From positions 62,001 to 126,000 of the forward strand of contig CADCLS010000001.1 in assembly GCA_902802375.1 (NCBI GenBank): a DNA stretch of 64,000 nucleotides, read 5' to 3'. Made by a program: the position numbers and the translations under genes. This stretch comes from Oscillospiraceae bacterium. GTDB taxonomy: Bacteria > Bacillota > Clostridia > Oscillospirales > Acutalibacteraceae. Below are positions 16,823 to 25,357 of this stretch, piece by piece. The stretch's first letter is position 1. Every line of letters begins with the position of its first letter. A model generated the notes under the pieces. That model worked only from the letters and a program-made list of their open reading frames with translations, made no database searches and was not told where the DNA came from.

Positions 16823-17551
16823 ATGGAAAATAAGTTATTATATCGGCTTGATGATTTTGAAGGTCCGCTTGACCTGCTGCTTCAGCTAATACAGAAAAAT
16901 AAACTTAATATTTATGATATAAAGCTTTCCGTTCTTATCGACCAGTATCTTGAACAGATAGAGTATTTCAAGAATCAGGAAATGGAAATTGCAAGTGAAT
17001 TTTTGGAAATGGCTTCACGGCTTATTTATATGAAAACCGTCAGCTTGCTCCCGCACCACGATGAGATTGAGAAGCTTAAAGAAGAACTTACAGGCGAGTT
17101 GCTTGAATACAGTATTTGCAGGCAAATGGCAGAAAAGCTCTCTCATATGACTGATGGCTTTGATAAATTCGTAAAGCTTCCGACCGTTTATGAGTTTGAC
17201 GCTTCTTATGAGCTTACCCACGAAAGTGAAACGCTTCTTAGTGCCTATCTTTCGGCGGTTAATCGTGCAAAGAGGTTTGCGCCGTTAAATGTGGCGCCGT
17301 TTACAAAGATAGTTGCGAAAAAAATAGTGGCGGTTTCCACAAAAATCGTTTTTGTTATAAGAAAACTTGCTTTTTCGGGTAAAACTAAACTCGGCTCGCT
17401 TTATAGCGGTGCAAAAAGCCGTTCAGAGCTCGTTGCGACATTTTTAGCAATATTGGAGCTTTGCAAAGCAAATCGCGTAAAAATCGGTGACGGAAATACG
17501 GATGATGCCGAAATTAGACTTGTTAAGGGGCACAGAAGAGATGAACAATAA
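16823..17551 (+). CDS. scpA: Segregation and condensation protein A
   Basis: The 242-residue kleisin subunit of the Smc-ScpA-ScpB condensin. The N-terminal helical domain with the classic FEGPLDLLLQLIQKNKLNIYDI binds the Smc neck. The winged-helix C terminus (RSELVATFLAILELCKANRV) binds the Smc cap. ScpB follows with an 11-base overlap. Confidence 0.93.
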   Translation: MENKLLYRLDDFEGPLDLLLQLIQKNKLNIYDIKLSVLIDQYLEQIEYFKNQEMEIASEFLEMASRLIYMKTVSLLPHHDEIEKLKEELTGELLEYSICRQMAEKLSHMTDGFDKFVKLPTVYEFDASYELTHESETLLSAYLSAVNRAKRFAPLNVAPFTKIVAKKIVAVSTKIVFVIRKLAFSGKTKLGSLYSGAKSRSELVATFLAILELCKANRVKIGDGNTDDAEIRLVKGHRRDEQ

Positions 17552-18131
17552 AAAAATAATTTCAGCGCTTGAAGCCGTGCTTTATGCTTCAGGTGACCCG
17601 ATAAGTATAGATCGGCTTACTCAGGTCTTTGAAGTAAAGCCGGAGCAGGTTGAAAAAGCGGCAGAACAGCTAAAATTAAAGCTTGAAAGCAGTGATAGCG
17701 GCATTGAACTTTTAAGACTTGATAATGCTTATCAGCTCGCTACAAAAACTGAATTTGCAGATTATATCAAAAAGGCTTTTGACCTTAAGAGAAGAACGCC
17801 GCTGTCAAATGCGGCATTTGAGGTTCTTTCTGTTATAGCATATAATCAGCCGGTCACAAGAGCTTTTGTTGAGCAGGTCAGGGGTGTTGACTGTTCAGGT
17901 GTTATAACAACGCTTGTTGAAAAGGAACTTATAGAGGAACGCGGCAGGCTTGAACTGCCCGGTAGGCCGCTTCTTTACGGCACTACAAAAAACTTTCTTC
18001 GTTGCTTTGGACTTTCCGATTTGTCCGATTTGCCACCGCTTCCAAAAGATCAGAACGCGGTGAATGATGTAGGCGAACAGCTTACAATTCCCGAAGAGCC
18101 AAACGAAAACATAAAGGAAGTAACGGCTTGA
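17541..18131 (+). CDS. scpB: Segregation and condensation protein B
   Basis: A 196-residue protein with two winged-helix domains, the kleisin-binding partner of ScpA. Recognized by LEAVLYASGDPIS at the N terminus, EVLSVIAYNQPVTRAFVEQVRGVD and the LPGRPLLYGTT motif. The start at 17541 is the first methionine in frame after the scpA overlap; the longer frame from 17487 lies wholly inside scpA. Confidence 0.93.
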   Translation: MNNKKIISALEAVLYASGDPISIDRLTQVFEVKPEQVEKAAEQLKLKLESSDSGIELLRLDNAYQLATKTEFADYIKKAFDLKRRTPLSNAAFEVLSVIAYNQPVTRAFVEQVRGVDCSGVITTLVEKELIEERGRLELPGRPLLYGTTKNFLRCFGLSDLSDLPPLPKDQNAVNDVGEQLTIPEEPNENIKEVTA

Positions 18132-18760
18132 TTGCTTTGTATATAATAGGCGGTATTATTCTGCTTTTGATTTTAATTCTTATAATACCAGTAAGTGCTG
18201 ATATTCGTTATAAGGACGAGCTTTTTGTCAAAGTTAAATATGGCAGTATAGGTGTTTTTGACAGTTCAAAGCATAATCCTGAGAATGAAAAAGAAAAACC
18301 GTCTATAAAAAAAGAAAATAAAAAGGCGAAAGAAAAAAAAGAAAATCCGATTACTAAAATTTTCAACGAAAAAGGTAAAATTGAAGGTATTAAATTTTTA
18401 GCTCGCCTTATAAAATCCGCCATTTCACGAATAATATGGGTAATAAAGAAAATTAGCTTCAGAAAATTCTTTGTTAAGATAGTGGTGTCAAGTGATGACG
18501 CGGCAAATACTGCTATAGCCTACGGTGCTGTTTGCGCGGCGGTGTATCCTATAATAAATATTTTAGAGCAAAATACTAACTTATCTGTAAAAGAGGTAGG
18601 TATTTATACCGATTTTGAAAAAATAAGTCCCGAAATTGAGACGGCTGTAACCTTGAAAACAAGGCTTATTTATGCGGTTATTGCCGGGATTTCGCTATTA
18701 TTGGAGTATTTGAGAATAAAAAAGGAAAGTGATAAAAATGGGCGAAAACAATCTGAGTAA
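18128..18760 (+). CDS. DUF2953 family protein
   Basis: A 210-residue protein with an N-terminal membrane helix (about residues 2-20), a Lys/Glu-rich stretch (about 55-85) and a C-terminal region with a second hydrophobic segment. It matches DUF2953, which sits directly before ytfJ in Bacillus (ytfI) as it does here. The start is TTG, behind AAGGAAG and overlapping the scpB stop by 4 bases. Function is unknown; the coupling to ytfJ suggests a spore-related membrane role. Confidence 0.78.
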   Translation: MIALYIIGGIILLLILILIIPVSADIRYKDELFVKVKYGSIGVFDSSKHNPENEKEKPSIKKENKKAKEKKENPITKIFNEKGKIEGIKFLARLIKSAISRIIWVIKKISFRKFFVKIVVSSDDAANTAIAYGAVCAAVYPIINILEQNTNLSVKEVGIYTDFEKISPEIETAVTLKTRLIYAVIAGISLLLEYLRIKKESDKNGRKQSE

Positions 18761-19127
18761 CCTTATGGAGATAGCAACCGAGAAGCTTCGCGCTATGGTT
18801 GATGCCGATACAATAATCGGAACGCCGCTTAATGTCGGTAATATTACGCTGATACCGGTATCAAAAATATCCTTTGGTCTTGCTACCGGCGGCAGCGATT
18901 TTCCTACTAAAAATTCAGGCACCGTTTTCGGCGGTGGCGGCGGCGCCGGTATGACGGTAAGTCCGGTAGCTTTTATTGCGGTAAATGGTGAAAGCGTTCA
19001 TATGCTTCCCGTATATAACGAAATGGGTACTATGGACAAGGCTATTAATATGGCTCCTGAGCTTATTGATAAGGTTAAAAGCCTATTTTCAAAGAAAAAG
19101 AATGCCGATATAGACACGCTTGAATAA
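18738..19127 (+). CDS. ytfJ: GerW family sporulation protein YtfJ
   Basis: A 129-residue YtfJ/GerW protein, needed for normal germinant response in Bacillus spores. The family core is DADTIIGTPLNVGNITLIPVS followed by KISFGLATGGSDF. A glycine-rich loop (FGGGGGAGMTVSP) and the strand AFIAVNGESVHMLPV follow. The ATG at 18738 has suitable spacing to AAAGGAAAG; a GTG at 18729 is too close. It overlaps the DUF2953 gene by 23 bases. Confidence 0.9.
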   Translation: MGENNLSNLMEIATEKLRAMVDADTIIGTPLNVGNITLIPVSKISFGLATGGSDFPTKNSGTVFGGGGGAGMTVSPVAFIAVNGESVHMLPVYNEMGTMDKAINMAPELIDKVKSLFSKKKNADIDTLE

Positions 19128-19165
19128 TTTTGTCCTAACACACATAAAATTTATGGGTGTTGCGG

Positions 19166-20272
19166 ATGAAAAGAATTCTTTGTGCATTTATATCTCTTGT
19201 GATTTTAATACTTTCGTCATACTGTGTAAAAGGTATTTCGGCGAATGCGGCGGTAGTCGTTAACGGCGATAGCGGAGATGTGCTTTATTCTCATAACGGT
19301 GATGTTCGCCTGCCTATGGCAAGCACTACTAAGATTATGACAGCGCTTGTTCTCCTTGAAAACTGCAAAAACCTTGATGAAGAAATTGTTACTACTAAGG
19401 AAATGGTAACTGTCGAAGGCTCCTCTATGGGTCTGCTTCCGGGTGACCGCGTATCATATCGTGCATTACTTTACGGTATGATGTTGGCGTCCGGTAATGA
19501 TGCGGCAAATACCGTTGCAATAGCAGTGGGCGGCAGTGTTGCCGGTTTCGTAGAGCTTATGAATAAGAAAGCTCAGGATTTAGGACTTAAAAATACACAT
19601 TTTGTAACGCCCTCCGGTCTTGATGCCGAAGGGCATTATACAACAGCTTATGAGTTGGCACTAATCGCTCGTGCGGCGCTTAAGAATTCTGACTTTGCTG
19701 AAGCGGCGGCGGCAAAGAGTGCAACGCTTTGTTATGGTAACCCACCATACAAACGAAGTGTAAGTAATCATAACCGGCTTTTAAGAATGTATGATGATGT
19801 TATTGGTGTTAAGACAGGGTTTACTAAAAAATCAGGCAGGTGCTTAGTGTCCGCCGCGCGGCGTGACGGTAAGCTTGTTATAGCCGTAACACTCAACGAC
19901 GGCAACGATTGGGCAGACCATAGGTTTTTGCTTGATACCGGCCTTGGTGCGATTGAGGTTTGCGAGTACGAGCCGGAGTGTAAGAGTGTAAGCATTCCCG
20001 TAATTGGTGGAGAAAAAGAGTATTTGAATATTCAGACCTCACCGGCTAAATTTTCAAAGCAGAAGGGTCAGAGCGTGACATCTGTTTTTTGTGCTCCCAG
20101 ATTTTTATATGCGCCGGTAGAGGATAATACAATAATCGGTAATGTAGAGTATTATACGCTTGATAGATTAGTCTATAAAAGTAATATTATTTCAACTGTT
20201 GTAAAAGGCAAAAAGGTTAATAAATGGCATTTGATAGCAGAGTTGTTTAAGTTGATGTTATCTTATGTATAG
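19166..20272 (+). CDS. D-alanyl-D-alanine carboxypeptidase (S11), DacF/DacB-like
   Basis: A 368-residue secreted serine DD-peptidase that trims the terminal D-Ala of peptidoglycan stem peptides. A signal peptide is followed by the catalytic SxxK (S53-T-T-K56), SxN (SGN in LASGNDAAN) and KTG (GVKTGFTKKSG) motifs. A C-terminal beta-rich PBP5-type domain (about 265-340) and a hydrophobic tail follow. Position after ytfJ and before rluB mirrors the dacB region of Bacillus, so a spore-cortex role is plausible but not proven. Confidence 0.88.
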   Translation: MKRILCAFISLVILILSSYCVKGISANAAVVVNGDSGDVLYSHNGDVRLPMASTTKIMTALVLLENCKNLDEEIVTTKEMVTVEGSSMGLLPGDRVSYRALLYGMMLASGNDAANTVAIAVGGSVAGFVELMNKKAQDLGLKNTHFVTPSGLDAEGHYTTAYELALIARAALKNSDFAEAAAAKSATLCYGNPPYKRSVSNHNRLLRMYDDVIGVKTGFTKKSGRCLVSAARRDGKLVIAVTLNDGNDWADHRFLLDTGLGAIEVCEYEPECKSVSIPVIGGEKEYLNIQTSPAKFSKQKGQSVTSVFCAPRFLYAPVEDNTIIGNVEYYTLDRLVYKSNIISTVVKGKKVNKWHLIAELFKLMLSYV

Positions 20273-20280
20273 GAGTTAAT

Positions 20281-21021
20281 ATGAAGGATAATAAAATCAG
20301 GCTGCAAAAGTTTTTGTCAGAATGCGGCGTGGCTTCACGCCGAAAAGCAGAAGAGCTTATAGCCGAGGGAAAAGTAAAGGTCAACGGTCGTATTGCAAAT
20401 ATAGGCGATAAGGTGGACGCTAAACGCGATAAAGTGACAGTGCGAGGAAAGAGAATAGCATCGCAAAATAAAAAGGTCTACATAATGCTAAATAAACCGC
20501 GGGGCTATGTTACAACGCTGAGCGACGAGTACGACAGAAAAACAGTGAGTGACCTTGTAAAGGATGTAGGCGTGAGGGTTTTTCCGGTGGGCAGACTTGA
20601 CCGCGATTCTGAGGGACTGTTATTTCTTACTAACGACGGAGCTTTTGCCAACGGTATAACTCATCCGTCAAAGCATGTTAATAAGACCTATGCTGTTACT
20701 GTCAGAGGTGCCGCTGATGACGAACAGATAGAAAAAATGTCATCAGGGATTTTGATTGAAGGCAGAAAAACATTACCTTGCGATATTTTTGTTACTGAGA
20801 GAAAGCCGGATAGGACAGGTTTACGCTTCACAATAAGCGAGGGCAGAAACAGGCAGATAAGAAAAATGTGTGAATCGGTAGGGTTAGAGGTCATAAGGCT
20901 TAAAAGGATTGAAATTGCCGGTGTTAAGCTTGGCGGATTGAAGCTCGGCGCGTGGCGCGAACTGAATGAGCGCGAAATGACAAGACTGAGTAGTATATCG
21001 GAGAAAAGAGAAGAAGTATGA
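20281..21021 (+). CDS. rluB: 23S/16S rRNA pseudouridine synthase, RluB/RsuA family
   Basis: A 246-residue pseudouridine synthase. An N-terminal S4 RNA-binding domain (RLQKFLSECGVASRRKAEEL) precedes the catalytic domain. The catalytic aspartate is in FPVGRLDRDSEGLLFLTNDG, and the RNRQIRKMCESVGLEVIRLKR motif follows. Family enzymes modify the peptidyl-transferase region of 23S rRNA. The ribosome site is AGGAG. It overlaps the next small gene by 4 bases. Confidence 0.92.
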   Translation: MKDNKIRLQKFLSECGVASRRKAEELIAEGKVKVNGRIANIGDKVDAKRDKVTVRGKRIASQNKKVYIMLNKPRGYVTTLSDEYDRKTVSDLVKDVGVRVFPVGRLDRDSEGLLFLTNDGAFANGITHPSKHVNKTYAVTVRGAADDEQIEKMSSGILIEGRKTLPCDIFVTERKPDRTGLRFTISEGRNRQIRKMCESVGLEVIRLKRIEIAGVKLGGLKLGAWRELNEREMTRLSSISEKREEV

Positions 21022-21383
21022 TAACGATTATACCTTTAGGTGATAAAAGTAGTATTGAAGAATTATTCCGAAATAATGGTATTGATACAAACGAATATTC
21101 CGGTGCGGTAGTTGCAAAATCCGGTGAGGAAGTGTTGGGATTTTGCCTTTATGAGCTTTACAAAACGGGAATAACAATATTACACATATTTCCAAAAGAT
21201 GATTTACCTTTGGCAGACGGTATTCTAAGGTCTGCACTTAACATAGCCGCGCTTCGCGGTGCTTTGGATGCGAGATATGTTAAAGATGACGCATTATTCA
21301 GAAAACTCGGCTTTATTCTTAATGAAAAAGATAAAAAGCTTGATATTGACAAGTTGTTCAGAGGTTGCGGCTCACACACTTAA
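21018..21383 (+). CDS. Small GNAT-fold-like protein
   Basis: A 121-residue protein translationally coupled to rluB. The pattern is that of a minimal acetyltransferase fold. A strand (EEVLGFCLYELYKTGITILHIF) is followed by a helix (GILRSALNIAALRGA) and the end motif FRKLGFILNEKD. The acetyl-CoA pyrophosphate loop (Q/RxxGxG/A) is not recognizable, so catalytic activity is doubtful. Similar short genes follow rluB in related clostridia as far as I recall. Function unknown. Confidence 0.6.
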   Translation: MITIIPLGDKSSIEELFRNNGIDTNEYSGAVVAKSGEEVLGFCLYELYKTGITILHIFPKDDLPLADGILRSALNIAALRGALDARYVKDDALFRKLGFILNEKDKKLDIDKLFRGCGSHT

Positions 21384-21391
21384 AAAAGTTC

Positions 21392-21420
21392 TTGCAAATT
21401 CCTCGAAAGTGTGTTATTAT
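21392..21420 (+). promoter_or_regulatory. Promoter of secG
   Basis: TTGCAA (21392-21397) and TATTAT (21415-21420), 17-base spacer, directly after the GNAT-like gene. Confidence 0.7.
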
Positions 21421-21470
21421 TTGTTTTACTGAATTATAGTGCTTTTGCACTTAATATACGGAGGTTTGAA

Positions 21471-21719
21471 ATGAGCGTTTGGGAAATTATTTTAGGAATA
21501 GCTGTTATATTAGTTTCTTTGTTTATTATAATCGTGATTTTGCTTCAGCAGGGTCACAGAGCCGGCATTACCGGTGCTATTTCTGGCGGTGCTGATACAT
21601 TCCTTTCGAAGAATAAGGCACGCACATACGATGCAACTCTTGCACGATTTACAAAATATATTGCGATTTTGTTCTTTGTGCTGGCTTTGGTTGCAAACTT
21701 TATTGCTCTTAAAAAGTAA
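21471..21719 (+). CDS. secG: Preprotein translocase subunit SecG
   Basis: An 82-residue protein with two membrane helices (about 5-25 and 58-78). Between them is the hallmark LLQQGHRAGITGAISGGADTFLSKNKART. It is the non-essential third subunit of the SecYEG channel. The start at 21471 follows GGAGG; the frame upstream to 21411 covers the promoter. It is single, followed by a terminator, rather than joined to rnr-smpB. Confidence 0.93.
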   Translation: MSVWEIILGIAVILVSLFIIIVILLQQGHRAGITGAISGGADTFLSKNKARTYDATLARFTKYIAILFFVLALVANFIALKK

Positions 21720-21735
21720 TTATTGCAAAAATGTG

Positions 21736-21764
21736 CTCTCCGGGGGTGTCCGGAGAGTTTTTTT
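21736..21764 (+). terminator. Rho-independent terminator of secG
   Basis: CTCTCCGG (21736-21743) pairs with CCGGAGAG (21750-21757), followed by seven T. Confidence 0.92.
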
Positions 21765-21859
21765 ATTCAATTACTTTAGCAAAGTGATGTGACAAAGCAC
21801 ATAAATTAGGACAACTTTTGTGCAATTATACAAATGTGGAAAAAATATGTAAAAAACAC

Positions 21860-21888
21860 TTTACAACTTTAGCGTGATGAAGTATAAT
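21860..21888 (+). promoter_or_regulatory. Promoter of the second amino-acid ABC operon
   Basis: TTTACA (21860-21865) and TATAAT (21883-21888), 17-base spacer. It sits about 45 bases before the binding-protein gene. Confidence 0.75.
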
Positions 21889-21932
21889 TGCGTTAACAAA
21901 ACAAGAGCGCACGCTCAAAAGGAGAATGAATT

Positions 21933-22724
21933 ATGAAAAAACTAATCGCAATTATGCTCGCGGCTATTATGGTAATTTCCTTCGCTGCTTGCGGAAAAGA
22001 AACATCTAAGAAAACATTTACAATGGGCATTGACCCTGAGTATCCGCCGTTCAGCTATATAGGTGATGACGGCAAGTATACCGGATTTGATGTTGAAATT
22101 TGTAAAGCCGCCTGTGAATCACTTGGTTGGGACTTTGAAGTTTTCGGCGTTAACTGGGACCAGAAGCTTGTTCAACTTGACGCAAAAGAATGTGACTGTG
22201 TATGGTCCGGTATGACTATTCTTGACAGTATGAAAGAAGCAGGCTATGTAATTTCAAAACCGTATTTTGATAACGCTCAGGTTTTAGTTGTAGGCGTTAA
22301 CAGTGGCATTGCAACTTCTAAAGACCTTGCAGGAAAGACGGTAGCTGTACAACTTGGCACTTCAGGCGAGTCACTTCTTAATGACGATTTGAAAGACCTT
22401 AAAGCTACATTCAAAGAGCTTGTTACTTGTGACAGTTTCCTTAAATGCTTCACAGAGCTTGAAGGCGGCGCGGTTGACGCGGTATTTGTTGATATGCCGG
22501 TTGCAAAATCTTATGTTGCAGACAAGAATGATAAGCTTACAATAATCGACGAAAAATTTGGTGCTGAGCAGTACGGTATCGCTTTCAGAAATGGCGACGA
22601 AGAAACCTGCAAGGCAATCGAAGATGCTGTTCAGAAACTTGTTGAAGACGGCACATATGAGAAAATCGCTAAGAAGTATCCTGATATTGCACTGGGCAGT
22701 CTGATTTTCTTAAATGAAGACTAA
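21933..22724 (+). CDS. Amino-acid ABC solute-binding lipoprotein
   Basis: A 263-residue family-3 binding protein with a lipobox (SFAAC, C20). The ligand-domain start is GIDPEYPPFSYIGDDGKYTGFDVEI, and later segments are GMTILDSMKEAGYVISKPYF and AVDAVFVDMPVAKSYV. It differs clearly from the binding protein at 9.2-10 kb. Acidic and aromatic residues around the pocket are typical of polar amino-acid binders. First gene of a cassette that also contains a DapF-like epimerase, which may hint at a D- or meso-amino acid ligand. Confidence 0.9.
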   Translation: MKKLIAIMLAAIMVISFAACGKETSKKTFTMGIDPEYPPFSYIGDDGKYTGFDVEICKAACESLGWDFEVFGVNWDQKLVQLDAKECDCVWSGMTILDSMKEAGYVISKPYFDNAQVLVVGVNSGIATSKDLAGKTVAVQLGTSGESLLNDDLKDLKATFKELVTCDSFLKCFTELEGGAVDAVFVDMPVAKSYVADKNDKLTIIDEKFGAEQYGIAFRNGDEETCKAIEDAVQKLVEDGTYEKIAKKYPDIALGSLIFLNED

Positions 22725-22745
22725 TAATTAAAACACAAAAACATA

Positions 22746-22776
22746 GTTTAAGCCTCTCAATAAGAGAGGCTTAAAC
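22746..22776 (+). repeat. Intercistronic 13-bp hairpin
   Basis: Perfect inverted repeat (22746-22758 with 22764-22776) around AATAA, without a T run. It lies between the binding-protein gene and the permease gene. Such hairpins often stabilize the upstream message so that the binding protein is made in excess. Confidence 0.75.
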
Positions 22777-22805
22777 TGCCGTAATTATGAAATGAGGTTC
22801 TTTAA

Positions 22806-23456
22806 TTGTCACTGCTTACAATGATTAGGGTAATGAGCGAGGGATTAGGCAAAACCTGCGCTATATTCTTTTTAACACTTATTTTTTCACTGCCTCTTGG
22901 TATGATAATAGCGCTAATGCGTATGAGCAAAAATGCTGTTATTTCAAAGATAACACAGTTTGTTGTATCGGTTCTTCGCGGTACGCCGCTTATGCTGCAG
23001 CTTCTTGCTGTTACATACGGCCCGTATTATTTGTTCGGGCTGACAGTATCACGAAATAAGCTGATACCGGTTGTAATAGCTTTTGCTATCAACTATGCCG
23101 CATACTTTTCTGAAATTTACAGAGGCGGCATTGAGTCAATTTCAGTAGGTCAATATGAGGCTGCAACGATACTCGGCTACTCAAAAGCTCAAACATTTAT
23201 AAGAATTATAATGCCTCAAGTTGTCAGAAGAATTCTGCCAAGCGTTACGAATGAGATAGTCACCCTTGTAAAGGATACTTCTATTGCATTTACAGTATCT
23301 TACCAAGAAATGTTCACGATAGGTAAGCAGATTGCAAATTCGCAGACGAGCTTTACGCCGTTTATTGTTGCCGGTGTGTTCTATTATGCATTCAATGCCA
23401 TAGTCGGTTTTGTTATGGGCAGAATTGAAAAATCAATGAGTTACTACAAGCAGTAG
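22806..23456 (+). CDS. Amino-acid ABC transporter permease
   Basis: A 216-residue HisM/GlnP-class permease with about five membrane spans. It has the [12 protein letters not shown] segment and the EAA loop [22 protein letters not shown]. The start is TTG at 22806 with TGAGG 8 bases upstream; no better ATG is nearby. Middle gene of the second amino-acid ABC cassette. Confidence 0.92.
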   Translation: MSLLTMIRVMSEGLGKTCAIFFLTLIFSLPLGMIIALMRMSKNAVISKITQFVVSVLRGTPLMLQLLAVTYGPYYLFGLTVSRNKLIPVVIAFAINYAAYFSEIYRGGIESISVGQYEAATILGYSKAQTFIRIIMPQVVRRILPSVTNEIVTLVKDTSIAFTVSYQEMFTIGKQIANSQTSFTPFIVAGVFYYAFNAIVGFVMGRIEKSMSYYKQ

Positions 23457-23466
23457 AGGTAAGAAA

Positions 23467-24222
23467 ATGAATGTTCTTAAAATGACTAATATAAAAAAAT
23501 CGTTTGGTGACAATGCAGTAATTAAAGGCATCTCACTTGAAGTGAACAAAGGCGAAGTCGTATCAATTATAGGCCCTTCGGGCGGCGGTAAATCTACACT
23601 TCTTCGTTGTGCTACACTGCTTGAAACGATTGATGCAGGCAATGTTGCCTATATGGGCGACGATGTAACATATATTAACGAAAAAGGTGTATTATGCTAC
23701 AAAAAAGACCTTAATAAGTTCAAAAAGGTATTTGGATTAGTCTTTCAAAATTTTAATCTTTTCCCTCATTTTTCTGTTATTAAAAATGTTATGGATGCAC
23801 CTGTGTCTGTCCTTGGCAGAGATAAAAAAGAGGTAAAGGAAGAGTGCCTGAGGCTTCTCGAAAAAATGGGCCTTGCTGATAAGGCGGATGCATACCCTTA
23901 TGAGCTCTCGGGCGGTCAGCAGCAGAGAGTATCAATAGTGCGAGCACTTGCTATGAAACCTGAAATTCTCTTTTTTGACGAGCCTACAAGTGCACTTGAC
24001 CCTGAGCTTACCGGTGAGGTGTTAAAGGTTATAAAAGGGCTTGCCGAAGAAAAAATGACTATGGTAATAGTCACTCACGAAATGGCTTTTGCAAAAGCTG
24101 TGTCAGACAGAGTTGTATTTATTGATAACGGTGTGATTGCAGAGCAGGGAAGACCGGATGAACTTTTCGGCGACAGTAAAAACGAAAGGACAAAGCAATT
24201 TTTGCAAAATTACGGAAGCTGA
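23467..24222 (+). CDS. Amino-acid ABC transporter ATP-binding protein
   Basis: A 251-residue GlnQ-like ATPase with Walker [11 protein letters not shown]-loop [12 protein letters not shown], signature LSGGQQQR, Walker [14 protein letters not shown] and H-loop VTHEMAFA. It carries an extra ~20-residue insert around residues 65-85 ([20 protein letters not shown]) compared with the paralog at 7.7-8.4 kb. It overlaps the DapF-like gene by one base (TGATG). Confidence 0.93.
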   Translation: MNVLKMTNIKKSFGDNAVIKGISLEVNKGEVVSIIGPSGGGKSTLLRCATLLETIDAGNVAYMGDDVTYINEKGVLCYKKDLNKFKKVFGLVFQNFNLFPHFSVIKNVMDAPVSVLGRDKKEVKEECLRLLEKMGLADKADAYPYELSGGQQQRVSIVRALAMKPEILFFDEPTSALDPELTGEVLKVIKGLAEEKMTMVIVTHEMAFAKAVSDRVVFIDNGVIAEQGRPDELFGDSKNERTKQFLQNYGS

Positions 24223-24980
24223 TGAAAACTAAATATTATATTGCGGATCCGTCCGGTAACATAACCGCACTTGTGATTACTGCTTTTGACAGAAACGCTA
24301 AGTCTGTTGCAAAAAAGATAATGAGTAAAAATAATAGTATTGAGCAAGTGGGGTTTGTAGATTTCGCTGACGGTAATATTAAACTTCGGATGTCAGGGAA
24401 TGAGTTTTGCGGTAACGCTACAATGTCGGCGGCGGCGCTTTATTATAAACTTACCAAAAAACAAGGCAGATACGAAACTGCAGTCTCAGTATTGGGAAAT
24501 GAGTCGCCGGTGAAAGTTGCCGTTGCAAAAATGCATGGATATTATGACTGCGAGTGCGAACTGGACTGGCCGGTAAAAATCGAGACAATAGAATTTGAGG
24601 CTCAAAACAACAAATACAAATACCCAATTATTCATTTTGAAGGTATATCGCATATTATTGCGGATGAAAATTTAGGTGAAAGCGTTGCTCAAAATGTAAT
24701 AAAGCGTATTGCGAGAGAGCACTCTCTTAAGGCTCTGGGTATAATGCTTTTAAGCAGTAATAAACTATATATGAAACCGCTTGTATATGTTACCGGAGTC
24801 AATACACTGTTTTTTGAAAACTCCTGTGCCAGCGGCACCTGTGCCGTTTCGGCGGTATATGGGAGTGAAAAGGGAATTAGTTTAAGTCAACCCGGCGGCG
24901 TAATTAGTGCAATTAATTCGGATAAAATAAAACTATTCGGCAAAGTTAAACTAAGTAAATGCTATTCTGAGGAGATTTAA
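24222..24980 (+). CDS. DapF-like epimerase/racemase in an amino-acid transport operon
   Basis: A 252-residue PLP-independent epimerase-fold protein. The two halves each offer one catalytic cysteine: C63 in SGNEFCGNATMSAAA, and C202 in ENSCASGTCAVSA. True DapF has CGNGxR and ACGTG with the DAP-binding residues; these are altered here. The protein is better seen as a relative acting on another amino acid, as with the histidine racemases of this superfamily. It is coupled by a one-base overlap to the ABC ATPase, so its substrate may be the imported amino acid. Lysine genes elsewhere in the window use a dehydrogenase route that does not need DapF. Confidence 0.72.
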   Translation: MKTKYYIADPSGNITALVITAFDRNAKSVAKKIMSKNNSIEQVGFVDFADGNIKLRMSGNEFCGNATMSAAALYYKLTKKQGRYETAVSVLGNESPVKVAVAKMHGYYDCECELDWPVKIETIEFEAQNNKYKYPIIHFEGISHIIADENLGESVAQNVIKRIAREHSLKALGIMLLSSNKLYMKPLVYVTGVNTLFFENSCASGTCAVSAVYGSEKGISLSQPGGVISAINSDKIKLFGKVKLSKCYSEEI

Positions 24981-24981
24981 T

Positions 24982-25257
24982 ATGCAGAAAAAAACTGTTT
25001 CTAAGAAGGATATTGATAATTTATTTGAGGTAATAATTCGGTTAAACTCTGTTAAGGACTGCCGAATGCTATTTGAGGATTTATGCACCGATAAAGAAAT
25101 TGAGCAGATGGCACAACGCATTAAGGCGGCAAAATTGCTTATGGAGGGTAATACTTACAATCAAGTTATAGAGCAAACCGATATTTCATCGGCAACGCTT
25201 TGCAGAGTGTCTCGTTGCGTCCAATATGGCAAAGGTTACAGAAATTTTGTAGAATAA
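24982..25257 (+). CDS. YerC/YecD family TrpR-related protein
   Basis: A 91-residue helical protein of the TrpR-like YerC/YecD family. The helix-turn-helix is in EIEQMAQRIKAAKLLMEGNTYNQVIEQTDISSATLCRVSRCV. Known TrpR represses tryptophan genes; the targets and ligand of YerC-type proteins are not well defined. It lies one base after the DapF-like gene, so it may regulate this transport/epimerase cassette. GAGGAG is the ribosome site. Confidence 0.88.
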   Translation: MQKKTVSKKDIDNLFEVIIRLNSVKDCRMLFEDLCTDKEIEQMAQRIKAAKLLMEGNTYNQVIEQTDISSATLCRVSRCVQYGKGYRNFVE

Positions 25258-25288
25258 TATATATTTTTGTCAAATCTCATAAAAATAC

Positions 25289-25317
25289 TTGACAATTACG
25301 CTGAGATAATATAAAAT
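25289..25317 (+). promoter_or_regulatory. Promoter of sigH
   Basis: TTGACA (25289-25294) and TAAAAT (25312-25317), 17-base spacer. Confidence 0.7.
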
Positions 25318-25357
25318 TAGTATAAATATGAAGTTCAAAAGCGGATTTGGTGCTTAG

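Noticed and set aside
24222..24980. Calling the DapF-like gene diaminopimelate epimerase (dapF)
   Set aside because: Key DapF motifs are altered, it is tied to an amino-acid transporter operon and the lysine route here uses Ddh, so a firm dapF label is not justified.
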